A stretch of 64,000 nucleotides of DNA from an uncultured Collinsella sp. (GCA_902470695.1 CABRHH010000006.1:53802-117801), one strand, 5' to 3'. Numbered from the stretch's first letter, positions 44,185 through 53,826 are shown. Notes: generated from the letters alone by a model not told the origin. Numbers and translations are program-made.

Positions 44185-45714
44185 TTACGCGAACAGCGAG
44201 ATGATAGCCGCGCACGCCAGACCGGACAGCCCGATGATGGTTTCCATGACCGTCCAGGATTTGAGGGTGGTCTTCTCGTCGATTTCCAAAAACGACGAGC
44301 ACATCCAGAACCCGGCGTCGTTCACGTGGCTGAGCGCGGTGGCGCCGCCGCAGATAGCCAGGCAGATGGCCGCACGCATCAGCACGCTCGAAGCGGTTAC
44401 CGCCGGCATCGTGGCCATGATGCCCGACGCCATCGTCATCGCGACGATCGAGCTGCCCACCGACGCGCGCACCACGGCGGCGATCAGGAAACCCACCAGC
44501 ACGAGCGGCATCTGGCTGCGCTCGAGTACCGGCCCGATGATCTCGCCCAGACCACAGTCCTGCAGCATCCAGCGAATCACCCCGCCGCAGGCGATAACGA
44601 GCAAGATCATGCCCACCGGTTTCAGCGAGCGGTCGAACAGCGCCTTGAGCTGGGTGCCGCCGTAGCCTCGACGCGTACCGAGCACATACATCGCCACGAA
44701 CGTCGCGAAGGTAAGGGCCACAAAGGGCTTGCCCGTGAAGGCGAGCAGCGAGCGCACCTGCTCGGGCAGCGGCAGATACGCCGATACGGTCCCCAGCAGG
44801 ATCAGCAGAAGCGGCGTGAGGACGATCGCCATCACCATGCCGAACGAAGGCAGCTCGCACGCGCTGGCAGCGGCTTCCGCCCCCGTGGAGGCGGCGGTTG
44901 CAGCAGCTGCGGCGACACCCGGACCGTCCACCCCGTTAGCAGCGGCCCCGTCTGCCGAACGCCCGCCCGCATCACCGGCAGCACCGCCAGCCGCCGCGCC
45001 TGCATCGGTGGACCTGCTGTCTGCGGCCGTCCCTTCGGCACCCTCCGCTTCGAGCACATGCTGCGGCACCGGGGTGAACATGCGGCCACCCACCGAGCGG
45101 CCCCACCACACGCCGGCAAGCGCCATGGCGATGAAGGCGGTGGGTACGCCGACCGCGATCATGGTGCCCAGGTCCACGCCGAGCGTCCCTGCCACCAGCA
45201 CCGAACCTGCCGAGGGCGGCACGAACGCATAGCCCGCCGCTAAACCCGCGAGCAGCGCGATCGCGTAGTAGAGCGTCGACTTCTTCGTCTGCATGGCCAC
45301 GCTAAATGCCAGCGGGATCAACACGACCACACCCGCCTCGAAAAAGACTGTAGTCCCGATCACCAAGCCCGTGATACCCAGCGCCCAGCTCGAATGGCCC
45401 TGGCCGAACCGCGCGATAAAGGTCTGAGCAATCTTGCGGGCACCGCCGCTCTCCTCCAAGATTTGGCCGAACATCGAACCGAGCCCGATCAGCAGCGCGA
45501 TGTTCTTGAGGGTGGTGCCCACGCCCTTTTCTACCGTGGCCGCCACCAGCTCGAGCGGCATGCCCGCCCCAATACCGATGACCAGGGCCGATACCATCAT
45601 CGATAGGACCGGATGCAGCTTGCCCTTGATGATGAGCACCAGAAGCAGCGCAATGCCTGCGAGCGCTGCCGCAACCAGGCGGGGCGGGTCGGCTAGATAC
45701 GTTGGTTCCGACAT
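44185..45714 (-). CDS. gntP: GntP-family gluconate/aldonate:H+ permease with an Ala/Gly-rich insertion
   Basis: The protein has 509 residues; the family is usually near 450. The start MSEPTYLADPPRL at 45714 has GGAGAGGG upstream. Membrane segments include AALAGIALLLVLIIKGKLHP, SMFGQILEESGGARKIAQTF, SSWALGITGLVIGTTVFFEAGVVVL and ATALSHVNDAGFWM, all GntP-typical. Residues about 225-295 are an Ala/Gly/Thr-rich low-complexity insertion in a central loop. It brings an unphosphorylated sugar acid to the dehydratase encoded 246 bp downstream. Divergent from a FadR-type regulator. Confidence 0.92.
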   Translation of the reverse strand: MSEPTYLADPPRLVAAALAGIALLLVLIIKGKLHPVLSMMVSALVIGIGAGMPLELVAATVEKGVGTTLKNIALLIGLGSMFGQILEESGGARKIAQTFIARFGQGHSSWALGITGLVIGTTVFFEAGVVVLIPLAFSVAMQTKKSTLYYAIALLAGLAAGYAFVPPSAGSVLVAGTLGVDLGTMIAVGVPTAFIAMALAGVWWGRSVGGRMFTPVPQHVLEAEGAEGTAADSRSTDAGAAAGGAAGDAGGRSADGAAANGVDGPGVAAAAATAASTGAEAAASACELPSFGMVMAIVLTPLLLILLGTVSAYLPLPEQVRSLLAFTGKPFVALTFATFVAMYVLGTRRGYGGTQLKALFDRSLKPVGMILLVIACGGVIRWMLQDCGLGEIIGPVLERSQMPLVLVGFLIAAVVRASVGSSIVAMTMASGIMATMPAVTASSVLMRAAICLAICGGATALSHVNDAGFWMCSSFLEIDEKTTLKSWTVMETIIGLSGLACAAIISLFA

Positions 45715-45867
45715 ATATCCCTCTCCATTCATCAGACCTATTTTCCTGACGATGGGGAGTATAGCGAGATTTAGCGTATACGAAGTCCAATTATGCTTAA
45801 TTCATCTGATGATTTTCCGTAAACGGCTGCTTTTGCTCGGCGAACGGTCATTTCTGCATTCGTAGCT

Positions 45868-45883
45868 ATCATATTGGTATGAT
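45868..45883. promoter_or_regulatory. Operator of the FadR-type regulator
   Basis: ATCATATTGGTATGAT has 6-bp perfect arms (ATCATA / TATGAT) around TTGG. It lies 38 bp before the regulator ATG and 154 bp from gntP, so it may act on both. Confidence 0.55.
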
Positions 45884-45920
45884 GTCTTGCAACCTCATCC
45901 ACCCCGCACCAGGAGACCGC

Positions 45921-46610
45921 ATGCCCGCATCCGACCGCCGCCTTCCCGAACAGCTCGCCAGCTGCATCATCCAGCTCATCTTAGACGAGCACCTGCAGCA
46001 GGGCGACCGCCTGCCGAACGAGGCGGAGCTCGTCAGGCGTTTGAAGGCTGGTCGCAGCTCCATCCGCGAGGCGGTCAAACTGCTCGCCTCGCGCAATATC
46101 GTCACGGTGCGGCAGGGGTCGGGCACCTACGTGGCATCAAATCCCGGCGTCGTGGACGACCCGCTGGGCTTCACCTTCATCGCTGACAAGGAGCGCTTGG
46201 CCCACGACTTGCTCGAGGTGCGCTTCATGGTTGAGCCCCACATCGCACGCATGGCAGCCCAGCACGCCACGACCGACGAAGTCGAGCACATGCGCGCCTG
46301 CTGCAGCGCCGTCGAGGATGCCATCGCCGCCGGACGCGACTACGCCGCGCTCGATACCGAGCTGCACTGTGCCATCGCCCAGAGCAGCGGCAACCTCGTA
46401 GTGCCGCGCCTGGCCCCCATCCTCAACGAGTCGGTGCCCCTGTTCATCAACGTCACCGAGCGACAGCTCACCGAGGAGACCATCCGCACGCACCGCGCCA
46501 TCGTCGAGGCCATTGCGCACCACGACCCCATCGCCGCCGGTGATGCCATGTACCTGCACCTGGTCTACAACCGCACCCTCATCGACGGTGCCCGCACAGG
46601 CACCGCGTAG
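45921..46610 (+). CDS. GntR-family, FadR/FCD-type regulator of the gntP module
   Basis: The protein has 229 residues. The start MPASDRRLPEQLASCIIQLIL at 45921 has AGGAG five bases before it, better than an upstream in-frame ATG at 45879. The winged HTH is QGDRLPNEAELVRRLKAGRS, then EAVKLLASRNIVTVRQGSGTYV. The C-terminal helical FCD domain has VRFMVEPHIARMAAQ and LHCAIAQSSGN, whose His/Asp residues may hold a metal. Such regulators often sense the sugar acid imported nearby. Divergent from gntP. Confidence 0.9.
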   Translation: MPASDRRLPEQLASCIIQLILDEHLQQGDRLPNEAELVRRLKAGRSSIREAVKLLASRNIVTVRQGSGTYVASNPGVVDDPLGFTFIADKERLAHDLLEVRFMVEPHIARMAAQHATTDEVEHMRACCSAVEDAIAAGRDYAALDTELHCAIAQSSGNLVVPRLAPILNESVPLFINVTERQLTEETIRTHRAIVEAIAHHDPIAAGDAMYLHLVYNRTLIDGARTGTA

Positions 46611-46790
46611 GCACACCCCATCCGGGCAGCCCCGCACGCGTGGCCGCCACCCGAGCGAGCCGCCGCACAGGCAAACGCCCGTTCACGCAGCCACTATCTG
46701 AGCCTGCCACTCGCGCAGGCGACTGCCAGCCTGCCCGCGTAACCAACCATTGTCCGCCAGCCATCGGCCGCCCGCGCCGTTCCTCGACAC

Positions 46791-46824
46791 AAAAAGCGGG
46801 CGCACCCAAAAAGGATGCGCCCGC
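46791..46824 (-). terminator. Terminator of the feo operon
   Basis: GCGGGCGCA (46796-46804) pairs with TGCGCCCGC (46816-46824). On the minus strand a U-run (AAAAA at 46791-46795) follows. It lies 28 bp past the last feo gene. Confidence 0.85.
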
Positions 46825-46851
46825 ATGTGCGCGAGGCTCTTGCGCACAGGG

Positions 46852-47088
46852 CTATTTCACGCCGCGGCCCAAGCGGTCAGCAACGGCGTCCACGCCTTCA
46901 CAGGCAGGACAGGAGGCCTTCGTCGAGCGCCACCCGAACAGCGCACGCCCGCCCTTGGAACTGCCGCAGCTCGGGCACGAACCCGAACTCGCGCAGTCCC
47001 CGCAGGAACCGCGACGGCGCACGCGCACCACCACCGCAACGAATGCCGCTGCCACCAGCAGCAGAATCACCACATCGATCGGAGCCAT
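46852..47088 (-). CDS. FeoB-associated Cys-rich membrane protein
   Basis: The protein has 78 residues. One N-terminal membrane helix (DVVILLLVAAAFVAVVV), a basic stretch, then SCGDCASSGSCPSCGSSKGG and a later CPACEG. That is the pattern of the small FeoB_associated family found after feoB in Gram-positive bacteria; it may help ferrous iron transport. ATG at 47088 follows AAAGGGGG. It starts 254 bp after feoB and shares the terminator at 46791. Confidence 0.85.
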   Translation of the reverse strand: MAPIDVVILLLVAAAFVAVVVRVRRRGSCGDCASSGSCPSCGSSKGGRALFGWRSTKASCPACEGVDAVADRLGRGVK

Positions 47089-47196
47089 AATGCCCCCTTT
47101 CGTTCATGCACCGAACCCAGGACCGCCTCCAGGCAGCTCAGGCCCGGTGCCTGCGGCCGCGCCCGTGGCAGGCGCAGCCGCGCGTATTATCGGCTA

Positions 47197-47337
47197 GACC
47201 GCCGCAGCAATCGGACCGCAGAGACCACCGTCGCAGCAATCGGACCGCAGGGACCACCGTCGCAGCAATCGGGCCGCGATGCCCACCACCACGCCCCTCA
47301 GGCTGCGGCGCTACCGCCGCAGCGATCGGACCGCAGC
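47197..47337. repeat. Imperfect tandem repeat between feoB and the FeoB-associated gene
   Basis: Four copies of a unit like GACCACCGTCGCAGCAATCGG with a CCGCAG end occur at about 47197, 47223, 47252 and 47312. The first three are spaced 26-29 bp apart. Function unknown; may be slippage or an RNA structure in the operon spacer. Confidence 0.6.
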
Positions 47338-47342
47338 GCCCC

Positions 47343-49574
47343 TTAGGCCGCAGCGCCCACCGCCGCGGCGTCGCCGGACACGTCCTCGCCCATTGCGCCC
47401 TTCGGCATGGGGCGCAGCAGCTGGAAGAGCATGCCCGCCGCGATCAGGACCGCCACCACGGTCCACACGCTGAACACGCCGTTGGCCGCCAGATAGAACT
47501 GGTTGATCATCAGGCCCACGCACCAGGCAAACCCGCACTCGTAGCCCAGCGCGATGGCGGTCCACTTGCCCGAGTTCATCTGGGCGCGGATGGTGCCCAT
47601 GGCCGCGAAGCACGGCGCGCACAGCAGGTTGAACGCACCGAAGGCCGCGATCGCGCCCGCACTCGGGAACAGCGCCGCGAAGGCGTGCCACAGGCTCGGA
47701 TCGGTCTCGGTGGCGTCGGCCAGGTGCAGCAGGCTGCTGGCCGTGGCCATGACGTTCTCCTTGGCCACCAGGCCGGTGATGGACATGGCTGTGGCGCGCC
47801 AGGTGTCAAAGCCCAGCGGCGCGAAGATCCACGCGATCGCGTTGCCGAGCATCGCCAGCACGGAGTAGTCGGTGAACTCCTCGGGGATGCCGTCCATGGC
47901 CGGCAGGAAGCCAAAAGCACCCTCGTAGCTGCCAAAATTGGACAGGAACCACACCACGATGGTGGACGCAAAGATGATCGTGAAGGCCTTCTTGATGTAA
48001 GCGCTCACGCGCTCCCATACGTGCAGGGCCCAGGAACGCAGGCTCGGCATGTGGTAAGACGGCAGCTCCATGACAAACGGCGTGGGGCGGCCGGCGAAAA
48101 TCTTGGTCTTCTTCAGCATGATGCCCGAGGCGATGACCGCGATCACGCCCAGGAAGTAGAACATCGGGGCGATCCAGCGGGACTCAGCATCGCCGATCAG
48201 CGCACCCATCACCAGCGCGATCACCGGCAGCTTGGCGCCGCAGGGGATGAACGTGGTGGTCATGACCGTCATGCGGCGGTCCTTCTCGTTCTCGATCGTC
48301 TTGGTGGACAGCACGCCCGGCACGCCGCAACCCGTGGACACGAGCATGGGGATGAAGCTCTTGCCCGACAGACCGAAGCGGCGGAACACGCGGTCCATCA
48401 CGAAGGCGACGCGCGCCATGTAGCCGCAGTCCTCTAGGAAGGACAGCAGCACGAACAGGACGAACATCTGCGGAATGAAGCCGAGCACTGCGCCCACGCC
48501 GGCCACGACACCATCGTTCACCAGGCTGATGACCAGATCGCTCGCGCCCATGCCCGCAAGCCAGCCGCCCACCGCGTCGGGCACGCTCGGCATGGCGGCG
48601 CCAAACAGCTCCCAGCCGTCGCCAAACAGGTTGTCGTTCACCCAGTCGGTCATGGCAGTGCCGAACGTGGAGATGGCGAGCCAGTACACGCCGAACATGA
48701 TAAGCACGAAGATCGGCAGGCCCAGGAAGCGGTTGGTGACGATGCGGTCGATCTTCTCGGAGGTGCTCATGTGCTCCGGGGCCTTCTTCAGGCAGGCGTC
48801 GATGATATGCGCGATCGCCGCGTAGCGCTCGCCGGTGATGATGGACTCGGCGTCGTCGTCGCAGTCGGCCTCGCAGGCGGCCACGAGCTGCTCGACCTGA
48901 CGGGCGCGGTCGGCGGCCAGCGTGATGCCGCTCACGGCGCTCTCATCGCGTTCGAACAGCTTCACCGCAAAATAGCGACGCTTCTCGGCGGCCACGCTTT
49001 GCGGCAGCAGGGCCTCGATCTGGGTAAGCACGCTCTCGATGGAGGCGTCGAAGGCCTGATGCTTCGGGGCGCGCTTGGCGACGGCAGCGGTGCGGGCCGC
49101 CTCGATGAGCTCATCGATGCCGCGGTTCTTGAGTGCCGAGATCAGCACGACCTTGCAGCCGAGCGCGCGCTCAAGCGCCGCCGTGTCGATCTTGTCGCCG
49201 CTCTTCTCCACCAGATCAGCCATATTCAGGGCCACCACCGTGGGCAGCCCCGTCTCGATGACCTGCAGCGCCAGGTAGAGGTTGCGCTCGAGGTTGGTGG
49301 CGTCCACCACCTGGACGACCACGTCGGGCTCCCCGCCCATGAGGTAGTCGCGCGAGACCTGCTCCTCGGGACTGTAGGGGGACAGCGAGTAGATACCCGG
49401 GAGGTCGGTGATGGTCACGCTCTTGTCGCGCATGAGCTTGGCCTGCTTCTTCTCCACCGTCACGCCGGGCCAGTTGCCCACGTAGCCGTTCTGGCCCGTG
49501 ATCAGGTTGAAAAGCGTCGTCTTGCCGCAGTTGGGGTTGCCCGCCAACGCGATGTGCAATGTGGGAGTCGCCAT
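47343..49574 (-). CDS. feoB: Ferrous iron transporter FeoB
   Basis: The protein has 743 residues. The N-terminal G domain has G1 AGNPNCGKTTLF, G2 region VTVEKK and G3 DLPGIYSLSPYSPEE. Gate motifs include MLVSTGCGVPGVLSTKTIEN and FIPCGAKLPVIALV. The membrane part is C-terminal and multi-span. The C-terminus ends in a short Ala/Gly tail. It imports Fe2+ in the inner membrane. ATG at 49574 follows AAGAAGGA. It is 164 bp after feoA. Confidence 0.97.
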   Translation of the reverse strand: MATPTLHIALAGNPNCGKTTLFNLITGQNGYVGNWPGVTVEKKQAKLMRDKSVTITDLPGIYSLSPYSPEEQVSRDYLMGGEPDVVVQVVDATNLERNLYLALQVIETGLPTVVALNMADLVEKSGDKIDTAALERALGCKVVLISALKNRGIDELIEAARTAAVAKRAPKHQAFDASIESVLTQIEALLPQSVAAEKRRYFAVKLFERDESAVSGITLAADRARQVEQLVAACEADCDDDAESIITGERYAAIAHIIDACLKKAPEHMSTSEKIDRIVTNRFLGLPIFVLIMFGVYWLAISTFGTAMTDWVNDNLFGDGWELFGAAMPSVPDAVGGWLAGMGASDLVISLVNDGVVAGVGAVLGFIPQMFVLFVLLSFLEDCGYMARVAFVMDRVFRRFGLSGKSFIPMLVSTGCGVPGVLSTKTIENEKDRRMTVMTTTFIPCGAKLPVIALVMGALIGDAESRWIAPMFYFLGVIAVIASGIMLKKTKIFAGRPTPFVMELPSYHMPSLRSWALHVWERVSAYIKKAFTIIFASTIVVWFLSNFGSYEGAFGFLPAMDGIPEEFTDYSVLAMLGNAIAWIFAPLGFDTWRATAMSITGLVAKENVMATASSLLHLADATETDPSLWHAFAALFPSAGAIAAFGAFNLLCAPCFAAMGTIRAQMNSGKWTAIALGYECGFAWCVGLMINQFYLAANGVFSVWTVVAVLIAAGMLFQLLRPMPKGAMGEDVSGDAAAVGAAA

Positions 49575-49692
49575 GCGATCCTTCTTTCTAGGCTTTGAAA
49601 CGTATTCGTTACCGAGCTAGCCTGCGCAGGGCATACCGTGCTCCCTGCACGCGCGGCCGCGCCCCTGCTCCCGCGAATGGGCGGCCCTATAT

Positions 49693-49708
49693 GTTAGAAA
49701 TAGCTAAC
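49693..49708. promoter_or_regulatory. Possible iron-box between feoA and feoB
   Basis: GTTAGAAATAGCTAAC has inverted arms GTTAG / CTAAC, resembling part of a DtxR-type site, in the AT-rich spacer before feoB. Tentative. Confidence 0.3.
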
Positions 49709-49738
49709 TCTACCTGCAGAAACAACCATCGGCCGAGG

Positions 49739-49960
49739 TTAGCGCACCTCGACGATGGCCGCCTCCTCCTTGCGCACGGACAGCTCGTAGCCGCGCACGC
49801 GGATCTCGACCGGATCGCCGAGCGGGGCCACCTTGACCACCTTGAACTCCGTGCCCTTGATGAGGCCCATATCCATGAGGTGGCGGCGCAGGGCTCCCTC
49901 GCCATGCAGTTTCACCACGGTGGCGCTCTGCCCCACCTGCACATCTCCCAGTGTCTTCAC
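49739..49960 (-). CDS. feoA: FeoA-domain protein
   Basis: The protein has 73 residues, the normal size for FeoA. The SH3-like core is VGQSATVVKLHGEGALRRHLMDMGLIKGTEFKVVKVAPLGDPVEIRVRGYELSVRKEEA. The GTG start at 49960 (VKTLGDVQ) is preceded by AAGGGG; an upstream in-frame ATG at 49978 has no SD. FeoA partners FeoB. Confidence 0.9.
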   Translation of the reverse strand: MKTLGDVQVGQSATVVKLHGEGALRRHLMDMGLIKGTEFKVVKVAPLGDPVEIRVRGYELSVRKEEAAIVEVR

Positions 49961-50028
49961 GTGCCTCCCCCTTTCCATTCGATTGCTGTGAACAGATTCG
50001 CTATGCATATCGCGGCAGACAGCCACGT

Positions 50029-50262
50029 TTACGCCGTCATGACGTGCTGGGCGACCTTGGCGTCGAGCCCGAAGCGCGCGCCCTTGATCATCACGATGAT
50101 GTTCGCGCCGCTCGAGGTGACCACGTGGACGTCGGCGCCGTCGACGAAGCCGATCTCCTTGAGATGGCGACGCATCTCCTCGTTACCACGTACGCGGCTG
50201 ACGGTGACGGTGTCGCCCGCGCGCACCATTGACAGCGGCATGGCCGGAGCCTGAACTGCCAT
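50029..50262 (-). CDS. feoA: Second FeoA-domain protein
   Basis: The protein has 77 residues. Core RAGDTVTVSRVRGNEEMRRHLKEIGFVDGADVHVVTSSGANIIVMIKGARFGLDAKVAQHVM matches FeoA, with a sequence unlike the first copy. The start at 50262 follows GGGAGG by five bases. It is first in the operon. Two different FeoA proteins before FeoB is common in some anaerobes and may reflect separate roles. Confidence 0.88.
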   Translation of the reverse strand: MAVQAPAMPLSMVRAGDTVTVSRVRGNEEMRRHLKEIGFVDGADVHVVTSSGANIIVMIKGARFGLDAKVAQHVMTA

Positions 50263-50459
50263 GGCAACCTCCCTTGAGCTGTGGGCCGCGCGTGAGCGTG
50301 GCACCCGGGTGAAACATGGCCCTTGCACGCGAAACCGCCTGCCGGACCCGGCAGGACGGTTCGAGCTGGTTCCAAGTTAACCATGTCTATGTTTCATCTA
50401 GTAAACTAGCACGCGCGCCGCACTTTGTGAAGGCTTTTTTGAACATGCAACCGAATTGT

Positions 50460-51620
50460 TCACGATGCCTGTGCAGGCGTATGCGCAGGATGCATGAACG
50501 CGCGGCACACCAGCGCCGTGATGGGCACGCACAGCACCACCGCGATACCGCCCACAAAGCTGTGCAGCAGCTCGATGGCCATGTAGTCCGACGACAGCAA
50601 CTGGTTGAAATCCACGCCGTAGGCCGTCAGCACCAACAGCGAGGACATGCTCGTGCCGGCAAACGCCAGAATAAGCGTTTGGCACATGGTGCCGATCATG
50701 TCGCGCCCGATGGCGAAGGCCGAGGCCACCAGCTGCGCGGGACCCAGCTGCGGATCTTGCGCCTGCAGCTCGAACAGGGACGTGGCGATCGACATGCACA
50801 TATCCATCACCGCCCCCAGCGAGGCGATGAGCACGCCTGCGAACAGAACCTGACCCACGTCAAGGCCCGTGGACCCCGCGATGACGATCAGCTCCTCGGC
50901 GCTCTCCTGATTGAAGCCGCTCACCTGGAGCAGAGCCGAGAACAGCAGGTAGACGCCCATGGCGGCGGCAAGGCCCAGCACGGTAGCGCAGATGGCCGCG
51001 AACGTCTTGGCGCTCCAGCCGTTGAGCAGCAGCATGGAGAAGACCGTGATCACCGCCGCCGTCGCCAGCGCCGCCGGGATGGCGGGCACCCCGCTGAAGA
51101 TCGCCGGCAGCAGCACGCCCGCCACCATCACGAGCGCAAACGCCAAGCCAGCCAAGCTGCGCAGGCCTTTCAACCCGCCCACGACCACCATGGACGCCGC
51201 GAACACGAGCACGAGCGCCGCCGTACCGGGCAAACGGTCGTAGTTGAACACGGAGTAGAACGGCTCCACCCCCGCCTGCCGCTCGATCTTCAGCACGATT
51301 CCGGTGCCTGCGCGGGCAAGCACGTTGTGGGTGGCGGTCAGGTTGTTGCCCACCTGCACCGTCTCGCCTGCATACGGCCCCGACTCGATCGCGACCTCGA
51401 GCTCCTGCGCGCCCAGGTAGCGCCCGGTTGCCTCCTCCGGCGTCAGCTGCTCGGACGCCACGCGCTCCACACGGGCGCGCGCATAGCTCACGCCGTCCTG
51501 GGTGAACATGCGAAACGCCGTGTCGCGCGTGGCGGCAAACGCCAGCGCTCCTGCCGCCACCAGCAAGGCGAATACCGCGATCGCGGCGGTGCGCAGGCGC
51601 GGGGAGATGCGAGATTCCAT
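50460..51620 (-). CDS. YibE/F-family membrane protein
   Basis: The protein has 386 residues. An N-terminal membrane anchor (RTAAIAVFALLVAAGALAFAA) is followed by an outside beta-rich part (VSYARARVERVASEQLTPEE) and seven or so helices. SLAGLAFALVMVAGVLLPAI and LGAVMDMCMSIATSLFELQAQ fit the YibE/F family. Function of the family is unclear. The start at 51620 has GAAGGAC. It follows the metallophosphatase gene in the same direction with a 275-bp gap. Confidence 0.85.
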   Translation of the reverse strand: MESRISPRLRTAAIAVFALLVAAGALAFAATRDTAFRMFTQDGVSYARARVERVASEQLTPEEATGRYLGAQELEVAIESGPYAGETVQVGNNLTATHNVLARAGTGIVLKIERQAGVEPFYSVFNYDRLPGTAALVLVFAASMVVVGGLKGLRSLAGLAFALVMVAGVLLPAIFSGVPAIPAALATAAVITVFSMLLLNGWSAKTFAAICATVLGLAAAMGVYLLFSALLQVSGFNQESAEELIVIAGSTGLDVGQVLFAGVLIASLGAVMDMCMSIATSLFELQAQDPQLGPAQLVASAFAIGRDMIGTMCQTLILAFAGTSMSSLLVLTAYGVDFNQLLSSDYMAIELLHSFVGGIAVVLCVPITALVCRAFMHPAHTPAQAS

Positions 51621-51895
51621 GACGGTCGTCCTTCTCTTGATACCGATGGGGGCACGCAGGCAAGCAGCGCGCCCCGCAACACGAAGGGCCCCGCGCGGTG
51701 CTGTGGCGACGCGCGGGGCCGAAAACGGGTTCATGTGCCGACGGGCGGCCCCCACAGGGCAGCGATGCGGCAGGTGGTCGATCCCGTGGCACGCCCGCCG
51801 CCCGGCCGCTGCACGGGGCAGGGCGACAACCGGTACATCTAGGCTGCGCCGGCGCGCTCGTGAGCGCCTGGCCCGCATGCGGTGGGCAGGGAGCC

Positions 51896-53719
51896 TTACA
51901 CCCGATGGCGCAGGCGCCAAGCAGCCACGCCGATCAGGGCACCGCCGAGTAGCACCGCAGCCGCCACGGCAGGCAGGCTCAGCACGTCCCCCGTGTGGGG
52001 CAGGGTCGACGCCTGCGTGCGGGACGGGGCCTTGGTGCCGGATGCAGGCTTCTTCGTTGCCGACTGGCCAGAGGCGCCGTTCTGTCCGCCGTTGCCGGTG
52101 CCGTTCTGGCCGCCGTTGCCGGTGCCGTTCTGGTCGCCCGAGCCGGTGTCGCCCGTACCACCGCTACCGTTCTGGCCGGTGCCGGAGCCGTTCTGCGAGT
52201 TTCCGCCCTGGTCGGTGCCGCCCTGGCCGTTGCCGTTGTCCTGGCCGCTGCCGCCTTGGTTGCCGTTGCCGTCCTGGCCACCGTTGTCGGGCGCATCAGG
52301 GTCGGTTCCGTTCGTGCGGCGAATGGTGAACGAATCCATCAGCTCGATCTCATCGCTGCTCGTGTAGTAGGTATCGAGCTTCAGCGAGCTGCCGTCCACC
52401 GTCACGTTCGTGATGCTCTGACGCGAGCTTTGGTCCTGCGCCGCCACGTAGCCCGGCAGGCCGGCCGCCGCCAGATCGCCATTCAGGCTGTAGTACTTCG
52501 AGCCCGATGCGGAGTTCGCCGTGAGGTAGAGCACCTGCCCCGGCTCGGGGTCCACCGCCTCGGTGGGCGCCGGCTCGCCCTTGGAGATGTCATGACCTGC
52601 AGGCACCACCGGGTTGCCGTCCTTCATCAGGTACGTGCGGGTGAAGTAGTGGTCGTAGCCCATGAGCACCACGTCGATGCCCAGGTCGGAGAATACCGCG
52701 GGCAGCTCGTTGCGGCGCTGGATGATATCGCCGTCGGTGTAGTGGTTCGCCAGGCTGTAGGTCGAATGGTGGAACATCACGATCTTCCACGTGGCCTGCG
52801 GGTTCGCCGCGATCGCGTCGGCCATGAACTGGCGGTGCTCGGAGGTGCTCGTGTTGTTGGAGTTCAGGTCCATGAACAGCACGCCGTTGTACATGAACCA
52901 GTAGTCGCCGCTTTGCGACCCGGTGTTCTTGGTTGCGCCCAGCTTGCTGACGTTGGGCATGTTGTTGTAATCGGTGTAGCGCAGGCTGCCGTTGTCGTGG
53001 TTGCCCACCGTCGTGGCCTGCGGCACCGACTTCAGCGCCTCGGGAGCGTAGTAGCCGTCGTACTGCGCCTCGTCGCCGCGGTTGTTCACCTGGTCGCCGG
53101 CCGAGGCCACGAAGCTCGCCCCGCCCAGGCGCGCCAGCGCGCGGTTGAGCGTGTTGGTCCACCCCGCCTCGTCGGCACCGCTGTTGCCGCTCGCGCCAAC
53201 CTGCGGGTCGCCGGCGAACAGGAAGTTGAAGCTCGTCCCGGACCCTTGGGCAGATGCGGTGAACGTATACGCGTCCGACCAGCATTCCTCGTTGCCCACC
53301 CGGTACACGTAGGACACGCCGCCCTGGATGCCGTCGACGGTGGCCTTGTTCGAGCGGTAGCCGGCACGCTGCGCTTCGGCCTGCGTTGCCTTGACGGAGC
53401 GTGCGGAGGCCTCCGGGAACGCATCGCCCGCCTGCCAGCCGGCCGGCCGCTCGGCGATCTGCACGTACGAGTCGGCCGCCGAGGTGCCCAGCCAGTTGAA
53501 GTTGCGCTGGCCCTCGCTCGCGCCCACGGCGAACTCGACCGCGCGCACATCCGCCGCGGTCCCCGCCGCCGCAGCGAGCGGCTCGGCGTCCACGGCGCTG
53601 GCCGGGACCGGTTGCCCCAACAGCGAGGAGGCCGTTGCCAACACGATGGCGAGCACCACGCCCACCATCGCCGCGAGCCGTCGCCGACGGCGGTACGCGC
53701 ATGCGTTCACATTGCCCAT
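51896..53719 (-). CDS. Wall-anchored secreted metallophosphoesterase (purple acid phosphatase-like)
   Basis: The protein has 607 residues. A basic start (MGNVNACAYRRRRRLAAM) and a hydrophobic stretch form a signal peptide ending near ASAVDA. An N-terminal fibronectin-like part (VQIAERPAGWQAGDAF) precedes the metallophosphatase domain with FAGDPQVG, SAGDQVNN, VGNHDNG, MFHHSTYS and LMGYDHYFTR, the metal-binding Asp/Asn/His set. A Gly/Asn/Gln low-complexity spacer follows and then LPHTG, a membrane helix and a basic tail: a canonical sortase signal. It hydrolyses phosphate esters or nucleotides outside the cell; substrate unknown. Start ATG 53719 after AAGGGG. Confidence 0.92.
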   Translation of the reverse strand: MGNVNACAYRRRRRLAAMVGVVLAIVLATASSLLGQPVPASAVDAEPLAAAAGTAADVRAVEFAVGASEGQRNFNWLGTSAADSYVQIAERPAGWQAGDAFPEASARSVKATQAEAQRAGYRSNKATVDGIQGGVSYVYRVGNEECWSDAYTFTASAQGSGTSFNFLFAGDPQVGASGNSGADEAGWTNTLNRALARLGGASFVASAGDQVNNRGDEAQYDGYYAPEALKSVPQATTVGNHDNGSLRYTDYNNMPNVSKLGATKNTGSQSGDYWFMYNGVLFMDLNSNNTSTSEHRQFMADAIAANPQATWKIVMFHHSTYSLANHYTDGDIIQRRNELPAVFSDLGIDVVLMGYDHYFTRTYLMKDGNPVVPAGHDISKGEPAPTEAVDPEPGQVLYLTANSASGSKYYSLNGDLAAAGLPGYVAAQDQSSRQSITNVTVDGSSLKLDTYYTSSDEIELMDSFTIRRTNGTDPDAPDNGGQDGNGNQGGSGQDNGNGQGGTDQGGNSQNGSGTGQNGSGGTGDTGSGDQNGTGNGGQNGTGNGGQNGASGQSATKKPASGTKAPSRTQASTLPHTGDVLSLPAVAAAVLLGGALIGVAAWRLRHRV

Positions 53720-53826
53720 ATCAATCCCCTTTGCACTCGAAAACCGGCGCGTCCCGGTGCGGGCGCGCCGGCATCGATGCTACGGCGGGAATATCAGCAG
53801 GCGATGTCACGCATGTAAGGGGTACG

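Noticed and set aside
41884..45243. Long plus-strand open frame of about 1119 codons
   Set aside because: It lies antisense to the well-supported dehydratase and GntP genes and has no recognisable domain; high GC keeps such frames open.
45758..45790. TATACT and TTGGAC as a gntP promoter on the minus strand
   Set aside because: The spacing of 21 bases is too long for a normal sigma-70 promoter.
50398..50409. CTAGTAAACTAG as another site of the uronate LacI
   Set aside because: It lacks the GTTTA arm and the central CG, and it lies upstream of feo, not a sugar gene.
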